NCBI GenBank assembly: GCA_003344405.1 | Contig: NOWV01000113.1 | Location: 183,125 to 247,124, forward strand | Direction of reading: 5' to 3' | Length of the DNA: 64,000 nucleotides | Source: Trichoplax sp. H2 | Taxonomy: Eukaryota; Placozoa; Uniplacotomia; Trichoplacea | Shown here: positions 26,401 to 38,373 of the stretch, piece after piece | Numbering within the stretch: the first letter of the stretch is position 1 | Layout of the letters: each line of letters opens with the position of its first letter | Position numbers and translations under genes: made by a program | Notes under the pieces: generated by a model | Database searches by the model: none | What the model was told of the DNA's origin: nothing | What the model saw: only the letters and a program-made list of their open reading frames with translations

Positions 26401-29400
26401 CCACAATGTTTCATAGCAGTAAAATGCTTCTAAAGCAGTAGTAATATCTTTCTTGGTGGACATAATTGCAGTCGACAGCATGGATACTTGCTTAGCGATA
26501 TCTTTATTTTCAGCAATATTTTTATAGTAATTCTTTTTCGGCTCGATTGTACTACCTAATGTCATAGTATCGCCGGCTCCTTCACCTTGATTATTTTTAC
26601 TACCACGGCTACGAATTGCCGATATATCAGTGCGACTATCATCACTAGCAGCATTGCTAACCGAGCGACTTCTCATAGCTTGTGATTCGTATATACCACT
26701 TTTATCGTGATCTCGATCGATTAATATCCGCCGTCTTTCCTGTCCCCACTGGGAAACATTGCGAGATACAGACAAGACATGGTGGCATGCACGATTAACT
26801 GCTTGTTGTACTTCTTCTAGTGTTGGTTGCATAACAACATTAGGAATAGATAGCACAGCTTTGACCCGGAAACATGGCACTTTCTCATTTCTTCTGACTT
26901 CATATGAGGTTGCACTTAATGATCTCTTAACATCTCCACGGTCAATATAGCTACGTGTACTAATGGTAACTCTTCGCTTAATGGCATCTAAGATAGAGCG
27001 TGTAACTTGTAATAAAGCATTTAAATTACTTTGATTAAAATGAGAGATTAACTCTTGTGCAGCCATTTTTAAATTGTCACGCATTTCCTTGCGACGCTGA
27101 ATAGCTCGACCAGCTGCCGTTATAGGTGAACCAATTTTACTATTAGAGCGCAAACTTGGTGTATCTGGAGCTTCTATATCACTATCTTGTGCAGCAGTAT
27201 CTGGTTTATCACTAAAACTGGATTCTGCTCTCTCTAATTCCAATTCTTTGACCTCATCATCTTCATCGGGTACCCACAACATATCGACCAATTCATTAGC
27301 AGCTTCTTCTACTTGTGCACTTTTAGCTTCTAACAGAGCAGCACCTCGATTGCATAATGCCTGAGAGTATTGAAATCAAAATTAGTTTTCATTTCTCCTT
27401 ATATAATGTTAAAATAATTGCTACGATTTTTACGAGTTCATCAACGACAATAATTGATTTCAATTTTCAAGCCAATACTGAAATAACTTGACAGTATGAC
27501 TAGTAACGGACATATTGCTAAAATGCAAAATGGCCAAGTCAAAGCATATAAACCTACTTGCGTTTTTTCAACAAACTCTGCGATTGACCATGGCTCATCT
27601 TCGGGCAATTCACATAATTGGACATTACTCATATCGGTAAGTAGCGCTTGAATACGGCATTTGACCAAGTCGTTTGCACGATCAATTAATAATTCTAACT
27701 CTTGAAGTTTTTCTTGCACTTGCTTAACATAAGACATTAAATTCATCGACGTCCATGTTAGCATGGATAGTCCTGGCTCAAGTGCAGCATCGATCGTAGC
27801 CAAGTGAGGCATTAACAATGTTTCGAAGTTAGATGGAATTTTCGATCTTACTCGCTTATTCTCAGAAAGGAGGAGCTGAAATGAAGATAATATTTAGAGG
27901 ATAAGAAATTTTAAACAGTTCTTAGAGCTGTAGCAATAACAAGTTTGATTATCCATCCGAAATGAAATTCTGCATAGTAAAATTGTAATCAACTAGTAGT
28001 AAATCTATTCTCAAACTTCAAATAAATACTTAGAGCCTAACCTCTAAGATATGATAGCTTTCTTTTAATGATGCTTGGCGTTCCTTAAGAGAAGCAGCGA
28101 CCTCCGGAATTTCTAATTCTAAACGTCCAATGCAATCCGTTTCTCGAATTAACGTTAAAATTTGCGGATCGAAATTAACAAATAATTCTCCAGTATCAGG
28201 ATGGCGGACTAACAACGATGCATGCAAGCCACTCTTGGCAGCTTCGATCTAGAAGATGTTTAGGAAGCATTTGAATAAACGAGTAGATACTAGCAAATAA
28301 AATAATCTTGAAGACTATATGATTTTATCCTATCTACGGTCATACTAATATCTCCTGACTTTAAAATCTATTCAACTAAAGCTATTAGAATTGGGTTAAG
28401 CATAGCATAGACACGGGCTGTTAGAATAGGCCGATATCATTTAGAAGTCTGTAATGAACTACTACTAATTTTGCGAGATAGGCGTAGAATTTACTACAAA
28501 CCATTACCTGCTTATGCCATCCGTGGTAGTAAATCATTTCATATTCTAATAGGACTTTTGCTACCTTATTATAATTTTTAATAATTCTCTTTGCTTCTTG
28601 ACTTTGCAGAATGCGAGGAAATGTCTTGAACACCGACATTGGATCCTGTATGCGACGATATAACTGCCTTACCCATGCAATTTTACCAGCAATAGGTGGC
28701 AAATCACGTCCAACTGGAGGGTCAGCTTTATGTTTTTGATAGAGTTTTTGCGTTGCCTCGACATCACGACCGAAATGGAAGAAAATTTTCTCATATTTTT
28801 CTTCAATATCCAGATTTGGCAATCCCAATCTAGTCATTCAATACATAATATCGACACCATTCACTACAATTATTACAGTTAACAGACTACAAAATGATTT
28901 CAGAAATGCAGCAGCAACGCTATGCTCAAAGCTAATAGGAATTTTATCACTGATGGCCCGAATTCTATTTTTAATAGACTAACGATCTGTATACGCATAT
29001 ATCAAAGCAGCGATTTAAGTAAGATACATACGCTTCTAGTTTCTTCATCAAGTATAAAGCTCGTTGTGTGTTATGAATTTTATCAAAGCTTTGATCCATA
29101 AACAACTTGATTTGCGATTCTAAATCATGGATTTGTCGTTTAAATTCTTCGAAATCGGAATCATAATCCATTTTACGCTGATCGAGAATATCATAAGGTT
29201 TTTTCTTCATCGTGGTTAAAATGACCTGAAATTTTGCTGCCATATTTTCCATTCCTTCAATTTTCGATGTTGATAGACATTGATATTGCTCGATAATATT
29301 CATCATTTCAATAATTTTCTTTAAGCGACGTGTAAAAGTATCAAATTTGCCAAAAATGTACATTTCACTAAATTCGAATTGTCTTTCATTCGGTATCTCT

Positions 29401-32400
29401 TCAAGACGTTGTTTAGCCCTTTGAAAAGAACGCTGGTATTCTTCATTTAATCGGATGCATGCATTTAATTTTTCAATCAAATCTGGACGTTCTTGATCCC
29501 AAATTTTGGCAGAGCCATTATTAGTAATGTAGGCACGACATGCGGTAATCATTTGATTTGTTACCTAGAAGAAAGTTTAACATGATTATGGTTAGTGTTA
29601 TGGATATAATGATATACGCGTGGCATCCAATAGACTCTGTAAAATTCAATGTCAATAAATAACACATTTAGCTAGTCGAATTTACCTTAACAAATAACGA
29701 TGTCATCCTTTCTGATGTGTTATAGTAGCGTGAAATACTATGAATCATTCGAATAGCATTGATAAGTCCAGGCACAGCATCCACCATTGCCACCTAGAAT
29801 AAAACCATATTTATCAAATCATTATGTCAAAGTCGTCGATGGACTATTTGCGCAGAAAGGATCGAACTATTTCATGATTGCTTTACTAGATTATGTCGTG
29901 AATTTTAACAGACAATCTATGTGGGTTAAAAGTAACTAACTATTCAGTGTACGAGGCCTTACCGGATCGCAGCTGTAAAGAGGCTCGCAACTTTTTTCCA
30001 GTGTATACAAAAACTTAACGTTATCCTTGGCTTCGTTAGCTGCATCGGTGATACGAGTATCTAAATCACGCCATATCTGCGGAAATATTGGTAAGAAAAC
30101 GATAAGTACTCTATTAGTTACCCCAATAATCATAAAAATTGAAGTAGAGATGAAGAGTAATGTAGGATTTCCTTTCGATCAGTTCCTTTTAATACTTTAT
30201 GCAAATAAATTGATCTACCTTTAACAATTTCGATTTTCCAGCATGTAAAACGCCAATCGCCGCCTTACATTCTACACCTTTAATTTGATCCAAGAGAGAA
30301 TTAAATCGAGCCATTCTTTTCTTCCAGTGCTCTAATTCTACTTTGGGGCCGATATCATCTGCTTCTTTTCTCATTTGCTCACTTTCGGCCAAGACCTATA
30401 GCATCATACGAGATGTTTTAAAAATTTTAGAATTATCTGCCATTAATGATTGAAAGCAGAAGGAGTGAATTAGAATAGAAAAAGAAGGATAGAACTCCAC
30501 ATGAATTGGTACTTATTTATAATTGGGCTTTTCCTTAACTACCAACCTGTTCAATTTGTTTAATCCATACTTGAACATGTATTTCAACAGATTCTAACGT
30601 GTCTGATGAATTTGCTGCTGAAACATAATCTGTTGGCTGAGTCATACCAGATAAATCGACAGTTTCACATTCTTTGAGAACCACTGTGTCCTTTAAGCTA
30701 GACTCAGCACCAGCTAAAATATTAACGAAAGAATCTAAACTGACGAGAAATTCTACACGTCGTTGCCTGGAAGATAAATCTCCCCATTCACATTGATTGG
30801 TTAGAGCTGGAATGTAAAGATCCGATAATAATTTTTCGATGGCTTTTAATAGTCCTCCTTCACGGCAATCAATGGATCCAAAAACGACATCCTAAAGGTG
30901 AAAAGGGTAAGGCAACAACATGATTATCACATGGAACAAAATCTATTTTATCATTCTTCATGCCAAGTTACAGGTAATCGTAAGCCAATTTTCGTTTGCT
31001 ACTTAAATTATCGCCTAGAAGAATATGCTGAATCGACTTACTTTGGTAATATTTTCCATATTAATTGGCTTCGTATTGTCAGGACGGAGAAAGAACATGC
31101 ATATTCCGCTTAATTTATCATCCTTTCCATTGGTTATATACAATTTATATTTCGAAGTTTTGATCTTAGTTGCACCACCAGGTCCCAAGCGAACGTATTC
31201 AACAGCTGCAGTTATGAAATTGAAGATGAGTATCTCAACAATAATTTCAATATTATTCAAGTCTAAGATCGATCATTAAATAAGCGATTGATATTACAGT
31301 CTGTAAACTGCTCATTAAGATACCCATTTATTGCTACGTTATAGCATTAGCGACCGTAAATATATTGGTAAGTCTATCCTCAATAGATACTGCAAAGTGC
31401 GAGCTTCTATCTCTGCTTTATTTTCATTTAGCAATATGAAGTTGTGTCATGAAACTACTTCATGTCCTACTGCTGTATTATCGAAATGACAATCCCTCAT
31501 ACACAGCTTACTGTGTTAAAGGTATCAAATGCGTTTATAGCTCTAGCATGTAACGAATCCTATGCCAGATCTATGGGCAATTTTAATGTCAGCAACATTA
31601 AATTACGTTATATTGTAACACTATTCCATGGCCTACCATTATCGCCGTAAGGTATAACTAGTTCTTGATAGAAAAATATTAAGTGGGCTGCACCATCAAT
31701 TTCGAAAAATTTGTCCATTTCAGCAATCTGTAGCGGATAATTTTATAGTTATTTCACAGTAATTTGAATGAGTCTATTTTCCCTTCAATCTATTGCATAT
31801 TGTAATTGTGTTATCCATTCTTACCTGGCTTCCTTCCAGTACAGAATCCTCAACTTCAGTATAATCAATATTCAGTGCATTAGCTACATTTTGCAATATA
31901 AAATCATGCCGCGCATCTAATGATGCTCTCTTTGCTTCCCTCTCTTCTCGTGCTTTTTGCTGTAGGTTAGATTGATATCATCCCAAAGAAAGAGATAAAG
32001 AACCGTTATGAATGATATCGATATAAGATGGCACGATAGTATATTTTTACTAGAATTTAGCAAAGATTACAGTCTAGATGATATCCAGTTTCTTTCGAAA
32101 CTAGATACCTTACGTTAAAAATGTTCGTATGGGTAAAAACCAGTGTAGACCACACAAATTGTAAAGTCTAATACAGTATACTGAAAAAGTAGTCAAATAT
32201 CGAATTGGGATAATACTCTACGGCTCAAGTTTGTATTTTAATAATCAACTTCGGACAAGTTAAATTGAAGTATTAGTAGCAATTTTTAATTTTAAAAGTT
32301 AACTGTCATCTGCTTTAATGGATAGCTATCAAAATGGTCGATGTCCGTCTATATATATCAAGATGCCTATGTTAATTAATGTTGTTGCGGATATAGTGGA

Positions 32401-32728
32401 CGATATCAATTGATAACGCTGTCTTTCGGCAATTCATGGATAACAATTCGATAGAGACAGAAGTTGTTGCTTAAAGTATAGAGTCCAACATTGACTGTAT
32501 CCATATATCAAAGAGTAGTGATAACTTATTGCTATATACCGAAATAGCTACGTTTAATTTTACCTGTTTGTCTTTAATGGTTTCACCAGTGACCAAGGTA
32601 TGTTGCTGCAATCTTGGTCTATTTTTTTCTCTGTCTACCATCGCTTGACCTTTTCTTAAATGTCGATGGCGTTGGCTAGGATTTGTATTCCTGCCAACAA
32701 TCTTTCTTGATGTATCATCGGTTGGCAT
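14417..32728 (-). CDS. Axonemal outer-arm dynein heavy chain (DNAH5/DNAH8, gamma type)
   Basis: Exons (minus strand, 5' to 3'): 32564-32728, 31825-31959, 31637-31727, 31042-31205, 30547-30891, 30219-30395, 29963-30076, 29686-29793, 29032-29564, 28508-28829, 28042-28248, 27558-27875, 26247-27360, 25834-26069, 25365-25583, 25187-25249, 24839-25077, 24474-24714, 24116-24315, 23890-24043, 23556-23719, 22981-23350, 14417-22792. Phases close over all 22 introns, giving 4684 aa, the usual family length. P-loops: AAA1 GPAGTGKT (about residue 2045), AAA2 GPSGAGKT (about 2327), AAA3 GEQGTAKT (about 2653), AAA4 GVGGSGKQ (about 3012). The coiled-coil stalk and microtubule-binding tip span about 3270-3570. 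The C terminus [13 protein letters not shown] and the N-terminal EVEDSVLEG motif fit DNAH5/DNAH8. It drives ciliary beating from the outer arm. The entire motor lies in the last exon. Confidence 0.95.
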
Positions 32729-35700
32729 ATTGACTAACTAATCTGTTGACACTTCCTAATCAAAGATAGTAATATCAAGACAGTTTGACACTGTAATCAT
32801 TTAGTTGTCAAGTATTACACCAGATAGCCTCAGTAATTTTTCTATAGAATTGATCTTGTAATAATTCAGTTCTCGTCGATAACTGCAAACTCTATAGCAA
32901 GGATAAATAGATCAATCTAGATTATTTATGGCTCCTTTCTTTTATATTTTATAAATGTATTATGAGAAAAAATAATTCTGATTACTACTAGCAATGCAAT
33001 ATTATGTAAAAAAGAGTCGTTTCCTAACCATCCCATTTAACAGAGAAGAAGAATTTATTTCAATTTATTCAAGTAGGAGTATATGCAAGTGTATTTACGT
33101 ATATCTAAGGATAAAAGTGCTTCTTAATAATTAGCTTACTACTTGTAAAGTATATGTTTAGAAGAACTCTTTACTTTATCCTAGCTATGTTATGTATCTT
33201 AGCACTTTTGTATACTTCAAGGATTGAGTGTGATTCTAAGAGGTTAGGATAATTAAAGCAAAGGTAAACTAGAAAGAAAATCGACTTTTTATAAAATGTT
33301 AATCAGTAAAGTAGTTCGATGATATCAATGTTCCAACGCAATTAAAAATGCTACCAATCAAAATTTATCCTTACCGGTATTAAAATTGATTTCTATAATT
33401 TTCTAGATTACAAATTAACTGTTGCCTTGAGATGGTTAATTAAAGGAATTAGTAGCTTTTTAATAGAAATACTCTAACTTCAAAGTAAGCGGACAACGGG
33501 TGGTTACTAACTTACTGTCGTTATGCTATGTTTATAATTTGCATGACAACAAAACGGTTGGCAAGGCCATCGTTTATTCAATAGAGTCATTAGCTATAAA
33601 AATTATGCATTAATAAAATATTCTTTTGATTGCTATGTTGGCACTATAAAGGCTATTCTTGATTAGCCGATGAAAAGTTAACAATTAAAAGAATAGAATC
33701 TTAAATGGATAATTGTCTCAGCACAACAAAAATCTCTAATATGGTATCGATAAACAACTGTGTTGCGCTATAATCGTTCTATGAGATAGTAAACTGTCCA
33801 TTTATTCCTATGGCTAGGATATCGCCTAAGTATAAGTGCAAGGTCATTATATTGTCAATTATACATAACACAAAGATGACTCCTTCTAGTTGGCCTCATT
33901 TAAAAGACACCTTGCACATTACTGTTTTTATTATACTATAAGCTTATAAAGTATCCGTTAATCGGAATTTGTGATTTAATTTCGAAACGAAGGGTTTATA
34001 GTTGATTTACGCAATCATGCTGTCTTGTTCAATGCTCATCTATTGGTACTACCAAGGAGTGAGCTAATACAATTCTAAACGATTATTGAAAGTTCACCTC
34101 GGGTAGTTTTACCGGACCTCCTACAAATTTTACAATTGAGATTTTACGGCATAAGGATAATTATAAATTTGATATTTTTAAATTACCATAAAGAGAATTC
34201 GACAACAATTGTATCAAAGGAGCTTTTATATAAGCTTTAAATATTTCGATATATGGTTCGATGCAATCGTACATAATTTGCGATCTTAATATCATAAATA
34301 GAAAGCCAGTATTTACTGTAGATGTTAATAGAAGATTGTGCAGGTAGCCTAACCTTTATAAATTGGCCATTCCAATAATGGCCTCTTTATTCCGGAATCA
34401 TTTTGTTTAGTATAAATTTGTAAATAAGCTATATGTAGCATTGCAAGCGGTTTTAACCTAATTTACATAGATATTACACTTAAGTTTGTGCATTAAACCT
34501 CTAACTCTGTCTTAACTGAGTAATAGGACTACTTTAATAACAGTGATAGTAACCTCTTTTTCCACCAGAAAAGTACGCAATGGATTACAAGTTATAAAAA
34601 CCACTATTTTCAGATAAAGACTTCTTGATGCGAAACAGATATTCAATACCATTAATAATTCAAGAACTACTTACGCTCTTACAGGCTTAGGAAATTAATG
34701 ATAAAAGTATAAATAGTGCTACCTGTAGTTGCATATTATGGTATTAACATGGAGTAATTGAACTTCTATTGAATCAATCGCGATCAATCATGCAATCACA
34801 TAATAATACCCTATGGGTGTCTACGTATTCTTTGAAGTGATAAAACGATGCTTAATTTTTCAAGTATAACACTGCATAATTTTTTAGTAATATTAGCACA
34901 TGATTTTACAGTAAATAGATCATTGGAATAGGTTTTACGATTATGAGATAACGATTATGATTGCATATGTGAGGGGAAATCAGGTCGTTAAATTGAAGTA
35001 TTTAATTCAGTTTTACTCAGTTGACAGAATGATTCCTAGTATTAAGTACGAATATATCTACTTTGTATAAGTAGTAAGAAACAATCTGGCAGTGAATTTC
35101 CTTTCAATATCTTGCTTTGTGTAGAATATATACCCGTTCATTTGAACGGGAACTTGACTAGTATATTGAATTAACCACTGCCGGCAATTTATATGAGAAA
35201 GTATCTTTCCTTTCGATTCTAGTAGATAAATATGGAGAATACACTATGCGGATAGAGCCGTTTGTAAGGAATATATTAGAGTGCATATCGAATCAATGGA
35301 GTAATTAAACTTTTTAAACGGGCTTCGAACAATGACCTATTAATTCTCTTACTTCTATCATTATTACATAGAATTGTACAAAAATCATAAGCCTAAACCA
35401 TGGTTAATTTTTTAAATGGATTAGAGATGACCTGTTGATAACGAAAATGAAGGACTATAACTGTGAATAATGGCCGTAAATAAACCTATTACTAACCAGT
35501 ATATTGTATATTAATTAACGTTCAAATGCTGAATAGTATCCGGTTCCTGATAGCAATTCAGCCACATCATGTATGATAAACGTTTAAAAATTAATATGTT
35601 TGTTGTGCTATGGAAATTTTAAATTTATACAAAAATGGGTAGTGGTTGCTTACTGAAAATGCTACCTTGTAATCGATTTTTTTACTAGATTTGCTTAAGT

Positions 35701-36437
35701 GTAATCGCACACATATATACTATATATCTGGAGACGTTAACGTCAGCGAGAGCGATAGATTATTGTGTTGCATTTCTTTAATTTGTAGGATAGCTCCGTT
35801 AGAAAACGTTAGATAGGACCAGATAATAAGATTACCACATTATTTCACACCGTAAATCGTTGTTAACTGTCGACACTTGTATATCTATCCAATGATATAC
35901 TCGTTATTACAGTTTTATCACAAGGGGTCGTTATTCTCAACTCTACGTCGCCGATTTCCTGAGTATGTCCCGTACTGAATTCTCGGCATCACGGTAACAA
36001 ATCTTCAATAAGAATTGTCGGAATCAAGATCCAATTACGTCGATACGAATATAAATGAAAGTCTACTGTATAATTTATTAGTTACAAAGTACAGCTAGGA
36101 GTGCAAAATTCATATAAATGTTAAATGATTTTTCAAGAAACTACGTGCTAGGTAAAAATTTCGATATACTCGTAGGTGCAATTCAGTATTCAAAATCGGC
36201 AAAAAAATACCACTCGGCAATCTAACACTTTCTTCTGTGATTACACATTAACTGATAAATGGTTCGGCTGAGTAATACCGTTGTTATTTTTTTTGTTTTT
36301 TTAGCTATAATTTCCCGATGGTATTGCTAAAAGGATGACTAGCTTACGCCGTATTTATATAATAATCAAATTATCACATTTAAGGTTGCTCAGTATTTAC
36401 AGTATACTCGTATTATAGTATTTCTTAATTCGATGAC
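32729..36437. other. Gene-poor spacer
   Basis: About 3.7 kb of low-GC sequence between the divergent dynein and ATPase genes. I see no reading frame above background, no clear repeat and no RNA gene. It should hold the promoters of both flanking genes. Confidence 0.5.
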
Positions 36438-36447
36438 TATATAAAAG
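36438..36447 (+). promoter_or_regulatory. TATA box of the P-loop ATPase gene
   Basis: TATATAAAAG is a textbook TATA box. It lies 63 bases before the ATG at 36510, which would put initiation near 36470 and leave a 5' UTR of about 40 bases. I saw no comparable box at this spacing upstream of the other genes. Confidence 0.6.
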
Positions 36448-36509
36448 CATCGATATTACGAATTAGCCCAGGTGGTAATGCTGAGATAGTAAATCAAGTC
36501 GAAATAGTA

Positions 36510-37937
36510 ATGTACACTTATACCACTGCTATAGTTATCGCTAGCATCGCGATAGTAGTCTCAATTTATACTCGATTCGACTTATTTGATATGGAAAATC
36601 TTAATCGCTCCAAAATTGGGAATGAGCTATTGCACCATTACATTTGTCCCAACGTGGAACAAGCTTCTGCTATAGCTATGGATGTTCACGCTTTCAATCC
36701 ATTCGATAGAATATCAAGGCAAAAGTGCATTGATAGTTTCTCTACAACGTACAATTTGGTTTACTATTCACTATGCTTAGATAATAGCTACAAGCTAATT
36801 GTGCTACGAGGTCCTAGTCAGTGTGGCAAATCCAAAAGCTTGCAGCAATTCCTATATTATCTGCGACAGAGACATATTTTGGCTATTGATTTTAATTTTG
36901 CAAATATCCAGAATGAATTGCATATGGAATCATTTCTTAATATGGCTATACTAGAAGCTATTACTCAAATCAATCTTGATTTCCATATCGGTGATGTAAT
37001 GAAGTTTGATACGATTCTTAAAAAATTGCCTTACCGTTTAACCATGTGCAATTACTATAAAATTATGCCGATGGGTATTTTATGGAATCATAATTTATTT
37101 TTCACTTGGACATCTTGGAAGACTAAGCAGCAAAACAACCTGAAGCCTTTTATCATGCAGATATTAAATGATCCATGTTCAAACAAAAATTATGTGACAA
37201 CCTTAATGACAATTTTAGCAGCTTTAGCGGAAGTAGACAGAAAATTACAACCAATTGTTGTATTTCGTGATCTTCATAAATCTATCCTAAACCCAAGGAC
37301 TAGCTCTTTAATATTTAACCTACTTCAAGAGCTATTTCATTTTATTGACAATCAACGTAATCATCTACTTCTCTTTCCTGTAGTAATGGAAATGTCTGAT
37401 TACGTATGGTATGATTTCTTTTATGTTCGATCACACCAGTTTAACATACCAAAATTAAGTTACGATGCTATCGTAATGGAACCTTTATTTGAAGAAGAAA
37501 TATATCAAAAGACTGTCTATGTATATCAATTGTTGCCTGGTAAAATTTTTAACTTGGTATGGCAAAGAATTGGCCATGATCGCAGTCTATGGAGCCAGTT
37601 TTTATACCGATATGACTATCTAAAAATACGAAATATAGGCCCTGACGATTACATAAGAACGATCATTAATCAATTACAATTAGAATCTGACTTGAAGATC
37701 TTTCACATCCTTTCTCAAGTAACACGTGAAAATAAATCATTATCGTTAGCATTTTTAAAGACATTACATTCTAACAATTATGTGCTAAATACGCTCGAAT
37801 GGATAGTCAGACAAGAAGCCAAATACTTTCTTCAGGAACGGTTAGCTTATATCGATAAAGAATTCAATTTTCAAATACAACATAAACTCTACCAAGCATC
37901 AATTCAAAAATATTATGAACGTATCGAGCAGAAATGA
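36510..37937 (+). CDS. Membrane-anchored P-loop ATPase, family not recognised
   Basis: Single exon, 475 aa. Residues 5-20 form one hydrophobic helix (signal anchor or mitochondrial-type membrane segment). A soluble P-loop ATPase domain follows, with Walker A GPSQCGKS at 101-108 after the strand KLIVLR, a possible Walker B strand QPIVVFRD near 247-254, and a following strand LLLFPVVME near 286-294 in the place expected for sensor 1. The C-terminal 100 residues are helical and charged. The architecture recalls AAA+/STAND-type ATPases tethered to a membrane, but I do not recognise the family and give no function. The TATA box and the lack of introns set it apart from most neighbours. A second Met at residue 28 would remove the membrane helix. 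Confidence 0.8.
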   Translation: MYTYTTAIVIASIAIVVSIYTRFDLFDMENLNRSKIGNELLHHYICPNVEQASAIAMDVHAFNPFDRISRQKCIDSFSTTYNLVYYSLCLDNSYKLIVLRGPSQCGKSKSLQQFLYYLRQRHILAIDFNFANIQNELHMESFLNMAILEAITQINLDFHIGDVMKFDTILKKLPYRLTMCNYYKIMPMGILWNHNLFFTWTSWKTKQQNNLKPFIMQILNDPCSNKNYVTTLMTILAALAEVDRKLQPIVVFRDLHKSILNPRTSSLIFNLLQELFHFIDNQRNHLLLFPVVMEMSDYVWYDFFYVRSHQFNIPKLSYDAIVMEPLFEEEIYQKTVYVYQLLPGKIFNLVWQRIGHDRSLWSQFLYRYDYLKIRNIGPDDYIRTIINQLQLESDLKIFHILSQVTRENKSLSLAFLKTLHSNNYVLNTLEWIVRQEAKYFLQERLAYIDKEFNFQIQHKLYQASIQKYYERIEQK

Positions 37938-38097
37938 TGTTGCCATTTTGGAAGTTACTATTCGCTTTTTCATGGAAAGTTTTCTGTTTACGATACATTA
38001 TGTTGTTTTGCAATTAGGCAACATCAAGAATGATTCTTACCATTTACATTGAATTAAATATATAATTTATGTATCTGATGTTATGATAATAGTTAAC

Positions 38098-38103
38098 AAT
38101 AAA
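38098..38103 (+). terminator. Possible polyadenylation signal of the ATPase gene
   Basis: AATAAA occurs about 160 bases after the ATPase stop codon and is the first canonical hexamer on this strand downstream. The next gene is on the opposite strand, so transcripts converge here. Confidence 0.35.
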
Positions 38104-38373
38104 ATAATTCTGATTTTAATCCTTTCCTTTTAGTGCAAAATCATTATGTTATAGCGGCCACATCTTCACAGGCTCATTCGATATACATTGTCGGTATTAC
38201 CATGCTGTTGTGTAGTATAAGAAACATTATTCGATCATTTTCATAATAAGCCACCAATCGAAACACAGACATGCAGTTCTTTAACGTTTGACTCTTGCTA
38301 ACAGCCAGTATGGTGTACAAATTTCGTCTTGAATTAGCTTATTACTCAGATGCATTTACGGACACTACATCAT

